Origin: Nitrosomonas sp.
Lineage (GTDB): Bacteria > Pseudomonadota > Gammaproteobacteria > Burkholderiales > Nitrosomonadaceae
Reading direction: 5' to 3'
Length of the DNA: 64,000 nt
Assembly: GCF_020852615.1 (NCBI RefSeq)
Contig: NZ_JADZAJ010000025.1
Location: 41,699 to 105,698 of the forward strand
The notes below the pieces were generated by a model that did no database searches, had not been told where the DNA came from, and saw nothing but the letters and a program-made list of their open reading frames with translations. The position numbers and the translations under genes were made by a program. Below, piece by piece: positions 9,026 to 19,983 of this stretch. The number at the start of each line of letters is the position of its first letter. The stretch's first letter is position 1.

Positions 9026-9904
9026 ATGCAAGTCATCATCATCAGCGGGTTGTCCGGTTCGGGAAAATCCATCGCGCTCAATGTTCTGGAAGATTCGGGC
9101 TATTACTGTGTCGATAACCTTCCCGCATCGCTACTCGTCGTTCTCATCAACTATCTGCAAACACAGCACCACACGCATGCCGCAGTCGCCATCGATATGC
9201 GTAGCGGTGAGAACATCACTGTCCTGCCATGGCAGCTTAAAATGATCGATAAAAGCATCCGGATGAAGTTCATCTTTCTGGATGCGCGCACTGAGACATT
9301 GATGCAGCGTTTTTCCGAAACGCGCCGCAGGCATCCCCTGAGTGACAAAAATATCACACTGGCAGAAGCGATCCGGCGTGAACGTGAAACACTGGCCACG
9401 CTGATCGAGCTTGGACATCATATCGACACCAGCTCACTGCGGCCCAACGCACTGCGCGCTTTCATCAAGGATTTCATTGCCGACAGCCGCAATCTGCCCC
9501 AGCTGACCCTGCTGTTCCAGTCATTTGGCTACAAACACGGTATTCCACTGGACGCTGATCTGGTGTTTGACATACGCTGCCTGCCCAACCCTTTCTATGA
9601 TCCGCAGCTGAAGGAACTGACCGGTCACGATCCTGAAGTCATCCGCTTCATGGAATCCCAGTCGGATGCCGCAAAAATGCTGAAAGACATCAGCAGTTTC
9701 CTCAATGCCTGGCTGCCTGCCTACATACGGGATAACCGGGCTTATCTTACAGTCGCCATTGGCTGTACCGGCGGACAGCATCGCTCGGTTTATTTTGCAG
9801 AAAAACTCGCATTACATTTTCGCAACGAAGCACATGTGCTGGTGCGCCATCGCGGTCTGGCGGAATATAACCATCAGGGATTAAATAACTACGCACGCAG
9901 GTAA
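9026..9904 (+). CDS. rapZ: RNase adapter / nucleotide-binding protein RapZ
   Basis: RapZ (YvcJ family) binds nucleotides and, in enterobacteria, guides RNase E to the small RNA GlmZ to tune glucosamine-6-phosphate synthase. The 292 residues begin with the P-loop ISGLSGSGKS (residues 6-15) and VLEDSGYYCVDNLP, both diagnostic. The conserved C-terminal domain shows FDIRCLPNPFYDPQLKELTG and AIGCTGGQHRSVYFAE, and ends near LVRHR. A -10-like TATACT at 9014-9019 lies so close to the ATG that a leaderless or very short-leader message is possible. Its last 16 bases overlap the convergent recG end. Confidence 0.95.
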   Translation: MQVIIISGLSGSGKSIALNVLEDSGYYCVDNLPASLLVVLINYLQTQHHTHAAVAIDMRSGENITVLPWQLKMIDKSIRMKFIFLDARTETLMQRFSETRRRHPLSDKNITLAEAIRRERETLATLIELGHHIDTSSLRPNALRAFIKDFIADSRNLPQLTLLFQSFGYKHGIPLDADLVFDIRCLPNPFYDPQLKELTGHDPEVIRFMESQSDAAKMLKDISSFLNAWLPAYIRDNRAYLTVAIGCTGGQHRSVYFAEKLALHFRNEAHVLVRHRGLAEYNHQGLNNYARR

Positions 9905-11949
9905 TCCTCTTTTCTTCCCAGCCAGCGCTGCATGTGCCGCTGTGCTTCATCCGGATAATTACGCAACATCTCTTCCGCCGCATTACGCGCCATTTCAAGC
10001 AAAGCGGTATCTTCTTCCAGATCGGCAAATCGCAGCAGGGGCACACCACTCTGGCGAGTGCCGAGAAATTCCCCCGGCCCGCGCAGCAGCAGATCCTGAC
10101 GCGCAATCTCAAATCCATCATTATGTTCAAAAATAATCTGCAGGCGTTTGCGCGCCACTTCGGACAATGGCTGCTGATACATCAGGATACACACACCTGT
10201 TGCCGATCCGCGACCGATCCGCCCGCGCAGCTGGTGCAGCTGCGACAACCCCATACGTTCAGCGTGTTCAATCACCATCAGCGAAGCATTGGGTACATCC
10301 ACACCCACCTCGATCACCGTCGTGGCAACCAGCAATTGCACCTGTCCCCGGCTGAATTCCGCCATAACTGCAGATTTTTCTTCACTGTTCAGTCGACCAT
10401 GAATGAGAGCAATACTGAGATCAGGGAAAATCCGGCTCAGTGTTTCACAGGTTTCCACCGCCGTTTTCAGCTGCAGCACCTCGGATTCCTCGATCAGCGG
10501 GCAGACCCAGTAAGCCTGACGCCCGGCCAGACAGGCCTCGCGGATACGCGTAATGATCTCCTCACGCCGGGTGCTGTCGATCAGCCTAGTCACAACCGGC
10601 GATCGGCCGGGTGGCAGCTGATTGATGACGGAAACATCCAGATCAGCAAAATAACTCATGGAAAGTGTCCGCGGAATCGGTGTGGCACTCATCATCAGCT
10701 GATGCGGGATGACATTCTCACTCCCTCCCTTCATGCGCAGCGCCAGCCGCTGGCCCACTCCAAAACGGTGCTGCTCATCGATGATCACCAGCCCGAGCCG
10801 CCTGAACTGAACTGTTTCCTGAAATAACGCATGCGTCCCGATAACAAGCATAGCAGCACCGCTCGCCACTTTTTCCAGCGCCTCGTTACGCCTGTTTTTT
10901 TTCTGATTACCGGACAGCCAGCCGATACCGATACCCAAAGGAGTCAGCCATTCGGACAATTTGCGCAAATGCTGTTCGGCCAGAATTTCGGTTGGTGCCA
11001 TGACAGCAACCTGGTAGCCACTGCCAATTGACTGCAACGCAGCCAGCGCCGCCACAACTGTTTTGCCACTGCCCACATCTCCCTGCAACAGGCGCTGCAT
11101 GGGATAAGGCCGGGCAAGATCCCTGCTGATTTCGGCCACCACCCTGTGTTGTGCATCCGTCAGACCGAACGGCAGCACTTTCAACAGTGTCTGCCGCAAA
11201 CCGGCCTGTTGCAGCAACACAGGCGCCCTCTGGCTGTGCCGCTGGCGATAGTGACTGCGCATGGAGAGCTGCTGTGCCAGCAGTTCATCAAATTTGATCC
11301 GATACCAGGCCGGATGGGAACGTTGCTGCAGGGAAGCAATTGATACCCCGGCAGGGGGACAATGCAGGATGGACAGACTGTCCGCAAACGCTGGAAGCGG
11401 GTAAGCAGACAGGATTGCTGCAGGCAGGATTTCCTGCAGCAGCCGTTTTTTCTGCAGCCGCTCAAACGCCTGTAGAATCAGTTTGGCAAGCGTGCGTTGC
11501 GGCAACCCGGCTGTGACCGGGTAAACTGGTGTCAGGGTATTTGCCAGCCCCATATCGTGACGTACCACCCGACATTTCGGGTGCACCATCTCGACTGTTC
11601 CATGAAATCCGGTACGCACCTCACCCAGCGCGCGTACACGCACCCCCGGAGACCAGGCAGCTGCCTGACTGGCATAAAAACTGAAAAACCGCAGATAAAG
11701 CGAACCACTGACATCCTCCACCCGACAAACGAGCTGTCGCCGCGGGCGGACCAGCACTTCCTGCTCAGCGACCACCCCTTCTATCTGCACTGTATTTCCG
11801 GGAACAGCTTCGCTGACGGGCGTCAGCCGGGTTTCATCCTCATAACGCAGCGGCAGGTGTAAAACCAGATCAAAATCACTGAACAGGCCCAGCTTTTCAA
11901 GCTTTTTGCGTAAGGATTCATCCAGTGGACCCAAAGTACGAACCGCCAA
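9889..11949 (-). CDS. recG: ATP-dependent DNA helicase RecG
   Basis: RecG remodels stalled replication forks and branched recombination intermediates. The 686-residue protein has the family layout: an N-terminal wedge/OB domain (ELVCRVEDVSGSLYLRFF region), then two helicase lobes. Walker A is in LLQGDVGSGKTVVA, motif II is DEQHRFGVGQR, motif III is MSATPIPRTL, and motifs V-VI are VATTVIEVGVDVPNA and HQLRGRIGRG. The reading starts at TTG (11949-11947), with no better in-frame ATG near the N-terminus and no clear Shine-Dalgarno sequence. RecG follows the RidA-family gene on the same strand, 33 bases downstream of it. Confidence 0.97.
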   Translation of the reverse strand: MAVRTLGPLDESLRKKLEKLGLFSDFDLVLHLPLRYEDETRLTPVSEAVPGNTVQIEGVVAEQEVLVRPRRQLVCRVEDVSGSLYLRFFSFYASQAAAWSPGVRVRALGEVRTGFHGTVEMVHPKCRVVRHDMGLANTLTPVYPVTAGLPQRTLAKLILQAFERLQKKRLLQEILPAAILSAYPLPAFADSLSILHCPPAGVSIASLQQRSHPAWYRIKFDELLAQQLSMRSHYRQRHSQRAPVLLQQAGLRQTLLKVLPFGLTDAQHRVVAEISRDLARPYPMQRLLQGDVGSGKTVVAALAALQSIGSGYQVAVMAPTEILAEQHLRKLSEWLTPLGIGIGWLSGNQKKNRRNEALEKVASGAAMLVIGTHALFQETVQFRRLGLVIIDEQHRFGVGQRLALRMKGGSENVIPHQLMMSATPIPRTLSMSYFADLDVSVINQLPPGRSPVVTRLIDSTRREEIITRIREACLAGRQAYWVCPLIEESEVLQLKTAVETCETLSRIFPDLSIALIHGRLNSEEKSAVMAEFSRGQVQLLVATTVIEVGVDVPNASLMVIEHAERMGLSQLHQLRGRIGRGSATGVCILMYQQPLSEVARKRLQIIFEHNDGFEIARQDLLLRGPGEFLGTRQSGVPLLRFADLEEDTALLEMARNAAEEMLRNYPDEAQRHMQRWLGRKEDYLRA

Positions 11950-11982
11950 TGGAAAAATTGATGTAAATGGAAAGCAGACGGT

Positions 11983-12378
11983 TTATCCGGCGCTACTCAG
12001 CACCACGACTGCATCCATTTCCACCAGTGCACCACGCGGCAGCGCTGATACACCAATGGCGGCACGTGCAGGGTAGGGCTGGCTGAAATGGTTACCCATG
12101 ATCTCATTGACTTTTGCAAAATTACCCAGATCAGTCAGATAAACGTTCAGCTTGACGACATCCCCCAGGCTGCCGCCGCCGGCAGCGATCACCGCCTTGA
12201 GGTTGGCAATGACCTGTTCAATCTGTGCGTCAATTCCCTGCACCATTTCCATACTGACCGGATCCAGTCCGATCTGGCCGGAAAGATAAACGGTTTCCCC
12301 ACCTGTTACGCGAACCGCTTGTGAATAGGTACCGATTGCCTGCGGGGCTTTATCGGTGCGGATGATAGATTTGCTCAT
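11983..12378 (-). CDS. RidA-family enamine/imine deaminase
   Basis: Members of the RidA/YjgF family hydrolyse reactive enamines and imines released by PLP enzymes such as threonine dehydratase. The 131-residue protein has the usual size. It shows the family patterns [33 protein letters not shown] and [20 protein letters not shown], whose arginine and glutamate are catalytic or substrate-binding. GGGGAG lies five bases before the ATG, a good ribosome-binding site. The gene precedes recG. The subgroup and physiological substrate are not decided. Confidence 0.93.
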   Translation of the reverse strand: MSKSIIRTDKAPQAIGTYSQAVRVTGGETVYLSGQIGLDPVSMEMVQGIDAQIEQVIANLKAVIAAGGGSLGDVVKLNVYLTDLGNFAKVNEIMGNHFSQPYPARAAIGVSALPRGALVEMDAVVVLSSAG

Positions 12379-12403
12379 TCTGACTCCCCGAATAGTACGA
12401 TAG

Positions 12404-13718
<1,315 letters not shown>

Positions 13719-13720
<2 letters not shown>

Positions 13721-13746
13721 AAACCCCCGTGCTGCAGGGGGTTTTT
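13719..13746 (+). terminator. Rho-independent terminator between murA and the convergent gene
   Basis: AAAAACCCCC and GGGGGTTTTT pair around an eight-base loop, overlapping the murA stop codon. It is symmetrical enough to serve the convergent gene ending at 13768 as well. Confidence 0.9.
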
Positions 13747-13767
13747 AACTGAATATCTGCTGTCTGA

Positions 13768-14433
13768 TCAGTTTTTCAGCAGGGATGGCGGGTTGTAGCT
13801 GATTATGATGGTGGCCAGACGTTTGTTCAAACCCATAACAGGTACAACCAGCAGTTTTTTACCAGCCACATCCGACTTAACAGTAATCGTTTGCAGATCA
13901 AGAATCTCTTTAGGGTAAAGGTTGGATGCTTCTTCAGTGATTAATCTTTTATCGGTGGATACCAGTAATTTGCCCTCGTCACTGACCAGTATGACACGCT
14001 CGGTATCTTTCATCTTGACCAGTTCGGACAGATACTGATCAATCTGGTCAAGATTGTTACGGATCAGCTCACCGCGCACGGCCCATGCCAGCACCTGACC
14101 ATAACGCTCTTCTTCCCTGTTATATTGGCTGTCCGCATATTCACGCGCTTTTTTAACCAGCGATTCACTTTCCTGTTCGAGCTTCAGAGCCAACTCTGCC
14201 TGACCTTTTTCCAGCCGTGATTCAGCCTGATTGACAGCAATCTGCTTCCAGATGAACACCAGCAGCAACACTCCCAGAAAAACCAGTAATGTCCAGGAAG
14301 GCAGCTGTTTATGCTGGAGATCAGCAATCGGCGCAAACTTATTGCCCAGAATATTGAATAATGACGCGGGCCTGGTCCATTCAATCTTATCTTTGGACTG
14401 ATTGTCCCCGTTTTGCGTGTATTGATCCGACAT
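13768..14433 (-). CDS. Membrane protein with coiled coil and sensor-like C-terminal domain, function unknown
   Basis: A 221-residue protein that I cannot assign. A short polar N-terminus precedes one transmembrane helix (about 47-63, SWTLLVFLGVLLLVFIW). A charged coiled coil follows (about 66-115), then a domain with the pattern RVILVSDEGKLLVSTDKRL, which resembles a single Cache or PAS-type extracytoplasmic sensor. There is no attached signalling output. GAAGGAG six bases before the ATG at 14433 decides the start; an ATG ten codons upstream lacks such a site. The neighbours are the terminator of murA and, divergently, argH. A sensor or scaffold role is only inference. Confidence 0.7.
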   Translation of the reverse strand: MSDQYTQNGDNQSKDKIEWTRPASLFNILGNKFAPIADLQHKQLPSWTLLVFLGVLLLVFIWKQIAVNQAESRLEKGQAELALKLEQESESLVKKAREYADSQYNREEERYGQVLAWAVRGELIRNNLDQIDQYLSELVKMKDTERVILVSDEGKLLVSTDKRLITEEASNLYPKEILDLQTITVKSDVAGKKLLVVPVMGLNKRLATIIISYNPPSLLKN

Positions 14434-14617
14434 GAATTGCTCCTTCGTTAATAAATGACTCAAATGAAAGGCGATAATTATCCATCATTCCCCTTTCCAG
14501 GGAAAGCGGCGCTGTCAATAACCGGCCCATATTATGCATACGTGTTGCAAAATCTGCCAGTCGATTCTTGTCAGGTTGCGGGTAAAATGCAGGTTTCAAC
14601 AAACAACAGACATTTCC

Positions 14618-16003
14618 GTGGAAGAAAATAATAAAACCTGGTCAGGGCGCTTCAGCGAGCCGGTTGCGCAACTTGTGCAGCGCTACACGGCATCAGTCGA
14701 ATTTGATTACCGCCTGGCCGAACACGACATCCGGGGCTCGATCGCCCATGCACGTATGCTGGCCGCCACCGGCATCATCCAGACAGACGATCTGGCAGCC
14801 ATTGAAAAAGGGCTGGCGCAAATCCGCGAAGACATTCGCAATGGTAAGTTTGAGTGGCAGCTCGAACAGGAAGACGTCCACCTGAACATCGAACGCCGCC
14901 TGACCGCACTGGTGGGTGATGCCGGTAAAAAACTGCATACCGCCCGCTCACGTAACGATCAGGTTGCCACTGATATCCGGCTCTACCTGCGCGCCGCGAT
15001 CGACGATATTATCGGCCTCATCCACGGCCTGCAGCATGTGCTGCTGGATCTGGCAGAACAGCACGCCGCCACCATCATGCCCGGATTCACTCATTTACAG
15101 GTCGCTCAGCCCGTTTCATTCGGACATCATTTACTCGCCTATTACGAAATGCTGCAGCGTGACGGGCAGCGCCTGCAGGATTGCCGGAAGCGTGTCAATC
15201 AGCTGCCGCTGGGGGCTGCTGCACTGGCCGGCACCGGCTATCCTGTCGATCGCGCCATGGTTGCGCGTGAACTGGGGTTTGACGATATCTGCCACAATTC
15301 ACTCGATGCCGTATCGGATCGTGATTTTGCAATTGAATTCTGTGCCGGTGCCGCACTCATCATGATGCACCTTTCCCGCCTGTCAGAAGAACTTATCCTG
15401 TGGATGAATCCGGCATTCGGTTTTATTCGGCTGGCAGACCGTTTCTGTACCGGCTCATCTATCATGCCGCAAAAGAAAAACCCTGATGTTCCCGAACTGG
15501 TACGCGGGAAAACCGGGCGCATCAACGGCCATCTGGTCGCATTGCTGACCCTGATGAAATCGCAACCGCTGGCCTACAACAAAGATAACCAGGAAGACAA
15601 GGAACCCCTGTTCGACACGGTTGACACGCTAAAAGACACACTGACCATTTATGCCGACATGCTGGCCGGTCTGCATGTCAACCCGGAAGCCATGCGTCAG
15701 GCGGCATTGCGCGGCTATTCAACCGCCACCGATCTGGCCGATTATCTGGTTAAAAAGGGAACTCCTTTCCGTGATGCGCATGAAGCAGTTGCCCAGGCTG
15801 TCCGCTTTGCCGAAAATAAAGCATGTGATTTAAGTGAGCTTCCGCTGGCAGATCTGCAGCAATTCTCTGCCGTCATCAGCGAAGATGTGTTCGAAGTACT
15901 CACACTGGAAGGCTCCGTCCGGAGCCGTAATCATCCTGGCGGCACGGCGCCGGAACAGGTGCGGGAAGCCATCTGCCAGGCCCGTTCACAGCTGCCCGGT
16001 TAA
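14618..16003 (+). CDS. argH: Argininosuccinate lyase ArgH
   Basis: Cleaves argininosuccinate to arginine and fumarate, the last step of arginine synthesis. From the GTG at 14618 the protein has 461 residues, the normal length, and begins [15 protein letters not shown], matching the family start; the frame upstream to 14534 is not homologous. The fumarase-superfamily signature [12 protein letters not shown] is near residue 279 with the catalytic serine loop. [13 protein letters not shown] and AGYTHLQ-like [11 protein letters not shown] lie earlier. No strong Shine-Dalgarno sequence is visible. The next gene begins at or just after its stop. Confidence 0.97.
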   Translation: MEENNKTWSGRFSEPVAQLVQRYTASVEFDYRLAEHDIRGSIAHARMLAATGIIQTDDLAAIEKGLAQIREDIRNGKFEWQLEQEDVHLNIERRLTALVGDAGKKLHTARSRNDQVATDIRLYLRAAIDDIIGLIHGLQHVLLDLAEQHAATIMPGFTHLQVAQPVSFGHHLLAYYEMLQRDGQRLQDCRKRVNQLPLGAAALAGTGYPVDRAMVARELGFDDICHNSLDAVSDRDFAIEFCAGAALIMMHLSRLSEELILWMNPAFGFIRLADRFCTGSSIMPQKKNPDVPELVRGKTGRINGHLVALLTLMKSQPLAYNKDNQEDKEPLFDTVDTLKDTLTIYADMLAGLHVNPEAMRQAALRGYSTATDLADYLVKKGTPFRDAHEAVAQAVRFAENKACDLSELPLADLQQFSAVISEDVFEVLTLEGSVRSRNHPGGTAPEQVREAICQARSQLPG

Positions 16004-16036
16004 GTGATTCAACCAGACCTGGCAACGGAACACGGG

Positions 16037-16942
16037 ATGAAACGGGAACCTCTGCAGATAACTTCTCCGCCGTGGCCGATCATTGCCGCACAGATTTCGC
16101 AACATATCCGGCAGGCATTTGTGCCACAAAGCCTCTCCCCGGTGGGGGGAGGCTGCATCAGCCAGACTTTCTGTATTCGCAGCCACAATCAGCAATTCTT
16201 CATCAAACTGAACAAAGCCAGGTATCTGCCCATGTTCGAAGCTGAAGCAGCCGGGCTGGAAGCCATACTCAACTCCGCCAGCCTGCGCGCACCACAGCCG
16301 CTGTGCAGCGGCAACGATCATGATCACGCCTGGCTGGTGCTGGAATTCATTGATTTGCAGAATCATGGAGATGCGGCTGCACTGGGAGCCGGACTGGCAA
16401 ATATGCATCACCATACGGCAGAAACATTCGGCTGGATACGTGATAACACCATCGGCTCAACACCGCAAAAAAATACGGCCACCGGCTGCTGGATATCGTT
16501 CTGGCGTGAACACCGGCTGGGTTACCAGTTAAATCTCGCTCGAAAAAATGGCTACACCGGATCGCTCCAGTCACTTGGGGAGCAGCTTCTGTCAGAGTTC
16601 CAGCACTTCTTCACCGATACCATGCCGCTGCCATCACTGTTGCATGGCGACCTGTGGGGTGGCAATCATGCTTTCGATACCGGCGGACAGCCTGTCATTT
16701 TTGATCCGGCTGTTTACTATGGCGACCGGGAAACCGATCTGGCAATGACAGAACTGTTCGGTGGATTTCCTCCGGATTTTTATGCCGCCTATCGCGACAC
16801 CTGGCCGGTAGAAGCCGGCTATGCCACCCGCAGGCAGCTCTATAACCTTTATCATATCCTCAATCATCTCAATCTGTTCGGGCCGCAATACCTGGGCCAG
16901 GCGGAACTGATCATAAAAGGACTGCTGGCCGAACTTGGTTAA
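16037..16942 (+). CDS. Fructosamine/ketosamine kinase family protein
   Basis: Members phosphorylate sugar-amine adducts on proteins so that these fall off, a deglycation repair function; several bacterial members act on ribulosamines. The 301-residue protein shows the aminoglycoside-kinase-like fold: GGGCISQTFCI near the N-terminus, FFIKLN with the ATP-binding lysine, and LLHGDLWGGNH with the catalytic aspartate. IFDPAVYYGDRETDLAMTELFGGF follows with the metal-binding aspartate. The frame opens at a GTG directly after argH (16004); ATG at 16037 is preferred but not certain. It probably shares the argH transcript. Confidence 0.88.
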   Translation: MKREPLQITSPPWPIIAAQISQHIRQAFVPQSLSPVGGGCISQTFCIRSHNQQFFIKLNKARYLPMFEAEAAGLEAILNSASLRAPQPLCSGNDHDHAWLVLEFIDLQNHGDAAALGAGLANMHHHTAETFGWIRDNTIGSTPQKNTATGCWISFWREHRLGYQLNLARKNGYTGSLQSLGEQLLSEFQHFFTDTMPLPSLLHGDLWGGNHAFDTGGQPVIFDPAVYYGDRETDLAMTELFGGFPPDFYAAYRDTWPVEAGYATRRQLYNLYHILNHLNLFGPQYLGQAELIIKGLLAELG

Positions 16943-16984
16943 TACAAAAAATCCCGAAAAAACTCATCCATCTCACAGCTTTCA

Positions 16985-17013
16985 TTGTCAAGCTGCGACA
17001 GGCACAATAAAAT
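16985..17013 (+). promoter_or_regulatory. Candidate sigma-70 promoter of the dynamin-like gene
   Basis: TTGTCA (16985-16990) and TAAAAT (17008-17013) are separated by 17 bases, a good match to the consensus by eye. It lies 134 bases before the next start codon. Confidence 0.45.
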
Positions 17014-17146
17014 TGGACTGCATAACAGGAAAGGAGGTCGCTGTCACCAACCCGCATTTTACCGGCATTTCCATTGCCGCAATCCGTTATGATCAGGCCG
17101 TATAAGCCATAAACAACGCCGATACATCAAACAAGGATCATCAAAT

Positions 17147-18634
17147 ATGAGCACGACCAATATCCTCAAACATCTTGCCAATCTGGAAAAACATCTTGCC
17201 GAAGAACATCCGGACAACCCGGTCCTGACCCGGGCTGTCCACAGTTTCAGAAAACTGGACGGGGTCGCCCAGGCACTCGGGCTGCTGGATCTGAACGAGT
17301 CATACGCCACCTACGTCACCTGGTGGCCGATGATCGCCGTGCTGGGAACATTCTCATCAGGCAAATCCACTTTCATCAACTCCTATCTGAACCTGCCGCT
17401 GCAGCGCACCGGTAATCAGGCAGTCGATGACAAATTCACCGTGATCTGCTACAGCCGCCACGATGAAGTCAAAACCCTGCCCGGTGTGGCACTGGACGCT
17501 GATCCGCGCTTCCCGTTCTACCAGATCAGCCAGAATATTGATGAAATTGCCGAAGCCGGACCACAGCGTATTGATGCCTATATCCAGCTCAAAACCTGTC
17601 CTTCGGAAAAAATCCGCGGCAAAATCCTGATTGATTCCCCGGGGTTCGATGCGGATAGCCAGCGTACTTCCACCCTGCGCATCACCCAGCACATCATTGA
17701 CCTGTCCGATCTGGTGCTGGTTTTCTTTGATGCACGCCACCCGGAACCCGGTGCGATGAAAGACACGCTCGAATATCTGGTTGCCTCAACCATCAACCGC
17801 CCGGATGCCAACAAGTTCCTTTACATCCTCAACCAGATCGACGTGACGGCAAAAGAAGACAACCCGGAGGAAGTCATCTCCGCCTGGCAGCGTTCACTGG
17901 CGCAAGGCGGACTACTGGCCGGCCGTTTTTACCGGATTTATGACAAGAATGCGGCCACCCCTATCGAAAACCCGCAAATCCGTGAACGCTTCGAACAAAA
18001 ACGTGAGGAAGACCTGACAGACATTACCGCACGTATGCAGCAAATCGAAATCGAACGCTCTTATCGCATTGCCGCCATGCTCGAACAGACCGCCAGCAAC
18101 ATTGAAAATCAGACCATTGGCAAGCTGGAAGCCACCATCGATCAATGGAGAAGCCAGGTATTCACACTGGATGGCATCCTGATCGGCTTACTGACCGTAC
18201 TGGCCGGTGTGGGATTGACGGTTACCGAAAGCTGGCATCTGGCCAAAGAATGTATCGTCGGTATTTCTAACGGCGGGGTGTTGCCGATCATGGCCGTTGT
18301 ACTGCTGTTTGGCGTTATCGGTTATATTCATTTTGCTGTCCGTAAAACGGCCGCACGTAATATCCTCAAACAGATTCCAAAAGAATTCGGACACGATCAC
18401 AACGCTGCCAGACAATTCAGCCGCGCCTTCAGCAAAAGTACTGCCGGTTACCGTCCCATCTTCCTGACAGGACCGGCTGGCTGGAATATGACAAACCGCC
18501 GCATCCTCGCTGAAGTTAAGGAAGAAGCCAATGATTACATCCAGATGCTGAACGATCAGTTCACCGATCCATCCGGCCACAAAGAACCGGAACTGGAATC
18601 GGAACAGAAACCGTTGGCAGCTGAACAGGCCTGA
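17147..18634 (+). CDS. Dynamin-like large GTPase with membrane segments
   Basis: A 495-residue GTPase of the bacterial dynamin-like group. The P-loop GTFSSGKST is at residues 67-75, the G3 motif DSPG lies in KILIDSPGFDAD, and the G4 motif is NQID (in YILNQIDVTAKED). A helical region follows (about 285-335). Two hydrophobic segments near 345-365 and 375-400 probably anchor it in the cytoplasmic membrane. Bacterial dynamins have been linked to membrane repair, fusion, nucleoid dynamics and phage resistance; which applies here is unknown. It stands alone, with its own likely promoter and terminator. Many bacterial dynamins occur in pairs; no partner is next to it. Confidence 0.85.
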   Translation: MSTTNILKHLANLEKHLAEEHPDNPVLTRAVHSFRKLDGVAQALGLLDLNESYATYVTWWPMIAVLGTFSSGKSTFINSYLNLPLQRTGNQAVDDKFTVICYSRHDEVKTLPGVALDADPRFPFYQISQNIDEIAEAGPQRIDAYIQLKTCPSEKIRGKILIDSPGFDADSQRTSTLRITQHIIDLSDLVLVFFDARHPEPGAMKDTLEYLVASTINRPDANKFLYILNQIDVTAKEDNPEEVISAWQRSLAQGGLLAGRFYRIYDKNAATPIENPQIRERFEQKREEDLTDITARMQQIEIERSYRIAAMLEQTASNIENQTIGKLEATIDQWRSQVFTLDGILIGLLTVLAGVGLTVTESWHLAKECIVGISNGGVLPIMAVVLLFGVIGYIHFAVRKTAARNILKQIPKEFGHDHNAARQFSRAFSKSTAGYRPIFLTGPAGWNMTNRRILAEVKEEANDYIQMLNDQFTDPSGHKEPELESEQKPLAAEQA

Positions 18635-18661
18635 TTGACTGACTGATCCATTTGTCAGCCA

Positions 18662-18703
18662 CACCCTCTGCCACCTGAAACACAAAGGCAGAGGGTTATT
18701 TTT
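18662..18703 (+). terminator. Rho-independent terminator after the GTPase gene
   Basis: ACCCTCTGCC pairs perfectly with GGCAGAGGGT (18687-18696) around a 15-base loop and is followed by TATTTTTT. It ends just before the next gene. Confidence 0.88.
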
Positions 18704-18712
18704 TGATGAACT

Positions 18713-19885
18713 ATGTCATCATTCCAGGGCAAAATCACCCATCTGTCGCAAAAAGGGCTGGGGGTCGTGCACCACCCGGAAAACGGGCTTTCCTATTTTG
18801 TTGCCGGCACCTGGCCGGGTGACATTGGCGAATTTGCAATCACCGATCGCCCGCTGAACAACAAAAAATACGGCTACGCCCGGCTAATCCGCCTCACTCA
18901 GCCTTCCCCTCAGCGTAAAACACCCGAATGCCGGTTTCTGGGTTTCAGCGGCAACGACTGCTCCGGCTGCCCGTGGATGATCGCCGACTACAACAGCCAG
19001 CTGGATCAGAAAAGGAACCGGTTTCTGTATGCCATGCACCGCACCGGTTTTGACCCCGATAGACTGAAGGTTGGCCCGGTACAGCCTTCCCCCGGTCTGC
19101 TGGGCTATCGCAACCGTTTTCAGGTCAAAACAGATGGTGAAAAACTGGGTTTCGTTGCTGAAGGATCGCACCATATCGTCCCGATCGAGGATTGCCTGGT
19201 TCTTAATGACACCTGCCGGCAACAGCTGCACACCCTGCGCAGGCACCTGCCCAATCCCGAATGGACACCGGCACCCGGACATGACTGGAATTTCATTGAT
19301 CTGGATGATCAGTCTCCGGTAGAGCCCGTGTCACTCAACTGCAGGCAGCCTTTCCGGCAAGGGAACGATGCACAGAATCAGTGGATGAAGGCATGGCTGA
19401 AACACACACTCGGACAACACGGTAACTTGCGCCAGATCGTCGAATTATTTTGCGGATCGGGTAATTTTACCGAGGTCATCGCACACACCGGTTGCCCGGA
19501 AATCCTGGCTTATGAAGCGGATCCCCGGGCCATTGCCGTTCTGCAGCAGAAACATTTTCCCGGCGTAACCGCCAGAACAGCCGATCTTTACCACCCCTTC
19601 ATCTGGAAAACCCTCAGAAAAAGGGTAAAAGATGCGGACACGCTGATACTCGATCCGCCCCGCTCCGGCCTGAAAACCCTGCAGGGTTTCTTCGAAGCCT
19701 TTACTTCACTTGAAACCATCTGTTACATCTCCTGCGATCCTGCCACTTTCGCACACGATACCAGGGCATTCTGCAGGCAGGGATGGCAGTTCAGCAATAT
19801 CCAGCTGGTTGATCTGTTTCCGCATACGCCGCATGTTGAAGTGATGGCGGTATTGCGCAGGGAACACAAGGCGCGCAAGACCTAA
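18713..19885 (+). CDS. TrmA/RlmD-family RNA uracil-C5 methyltransferase
   Basis: A SAM-dependent enzyme that methylates C5 of a uridine in rRNA or tRNA. The 390-residue protein has a small TRAM-like N-terminus and a probable 4Fe-4S site: C in TPECRF, then CSGC, with a fourth C in IEDCLV. The SAM-binding motif is ELFCGSGNFTEV, and the catalytic part has LDPPRSGLKT and the nucleophile loop CYISCDPATFAHD. The iron-sulphur cysteines favour the RlmC/RlmD side over TrmA, but the target nucleotide cannot be told by eye. It starts right after the GTPase terminator. Confidence 0.88.
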   Translation: MSSFQGKITHLSQKGLGVVHHPENGLSYFVAGTWPGDIGEFAITDRPLNNKKYGYARLIRLTQPSPQRKTPECRFLGFSGNDCSGCPWMIADYNSQLDQKRNRFLYAMHRTGFDPDRLKVGPVQPSPGLLGYRNRFQVKTDGEKLGFVAEGSHHIVPIEDCLVLNDTCRQQLHTLRRHLPNPEWTPAPGHDWNFIDLDDQSPVEPVSLNCRQPFRQGNDAQNQWMKAWLKHTLGQHGNLRQIVELFCGSGNFTEVIAHTGCPEILAYEADPRAIAVLQQKHFPGVTARTADLYHPFIWKTLRKRVKDADTLILDPPRSGLKTLQGFFEAFTSLETICYISCDPATFAHDTRAFCRQGWQFSNIQLVDLFPHTPHVEVMAVLRREHKARKT

Positions 19886-19983
19886 ACTATCCCGTCAGAT
19901 TGCCGAAGAAATAACAGTAGTCCCATCCGGAACACCCGTTCCGGGACATTACTGAATCAGCTATCAACGGAGAAAAATACGAC

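Noticed and set aside
17025..17045. Orphan Shine-Dalgarno sequence AAAGGAGG after the fructosamine-kinase gene
   Set aside because: No start codon at proper spacing opens a frame of useful length.
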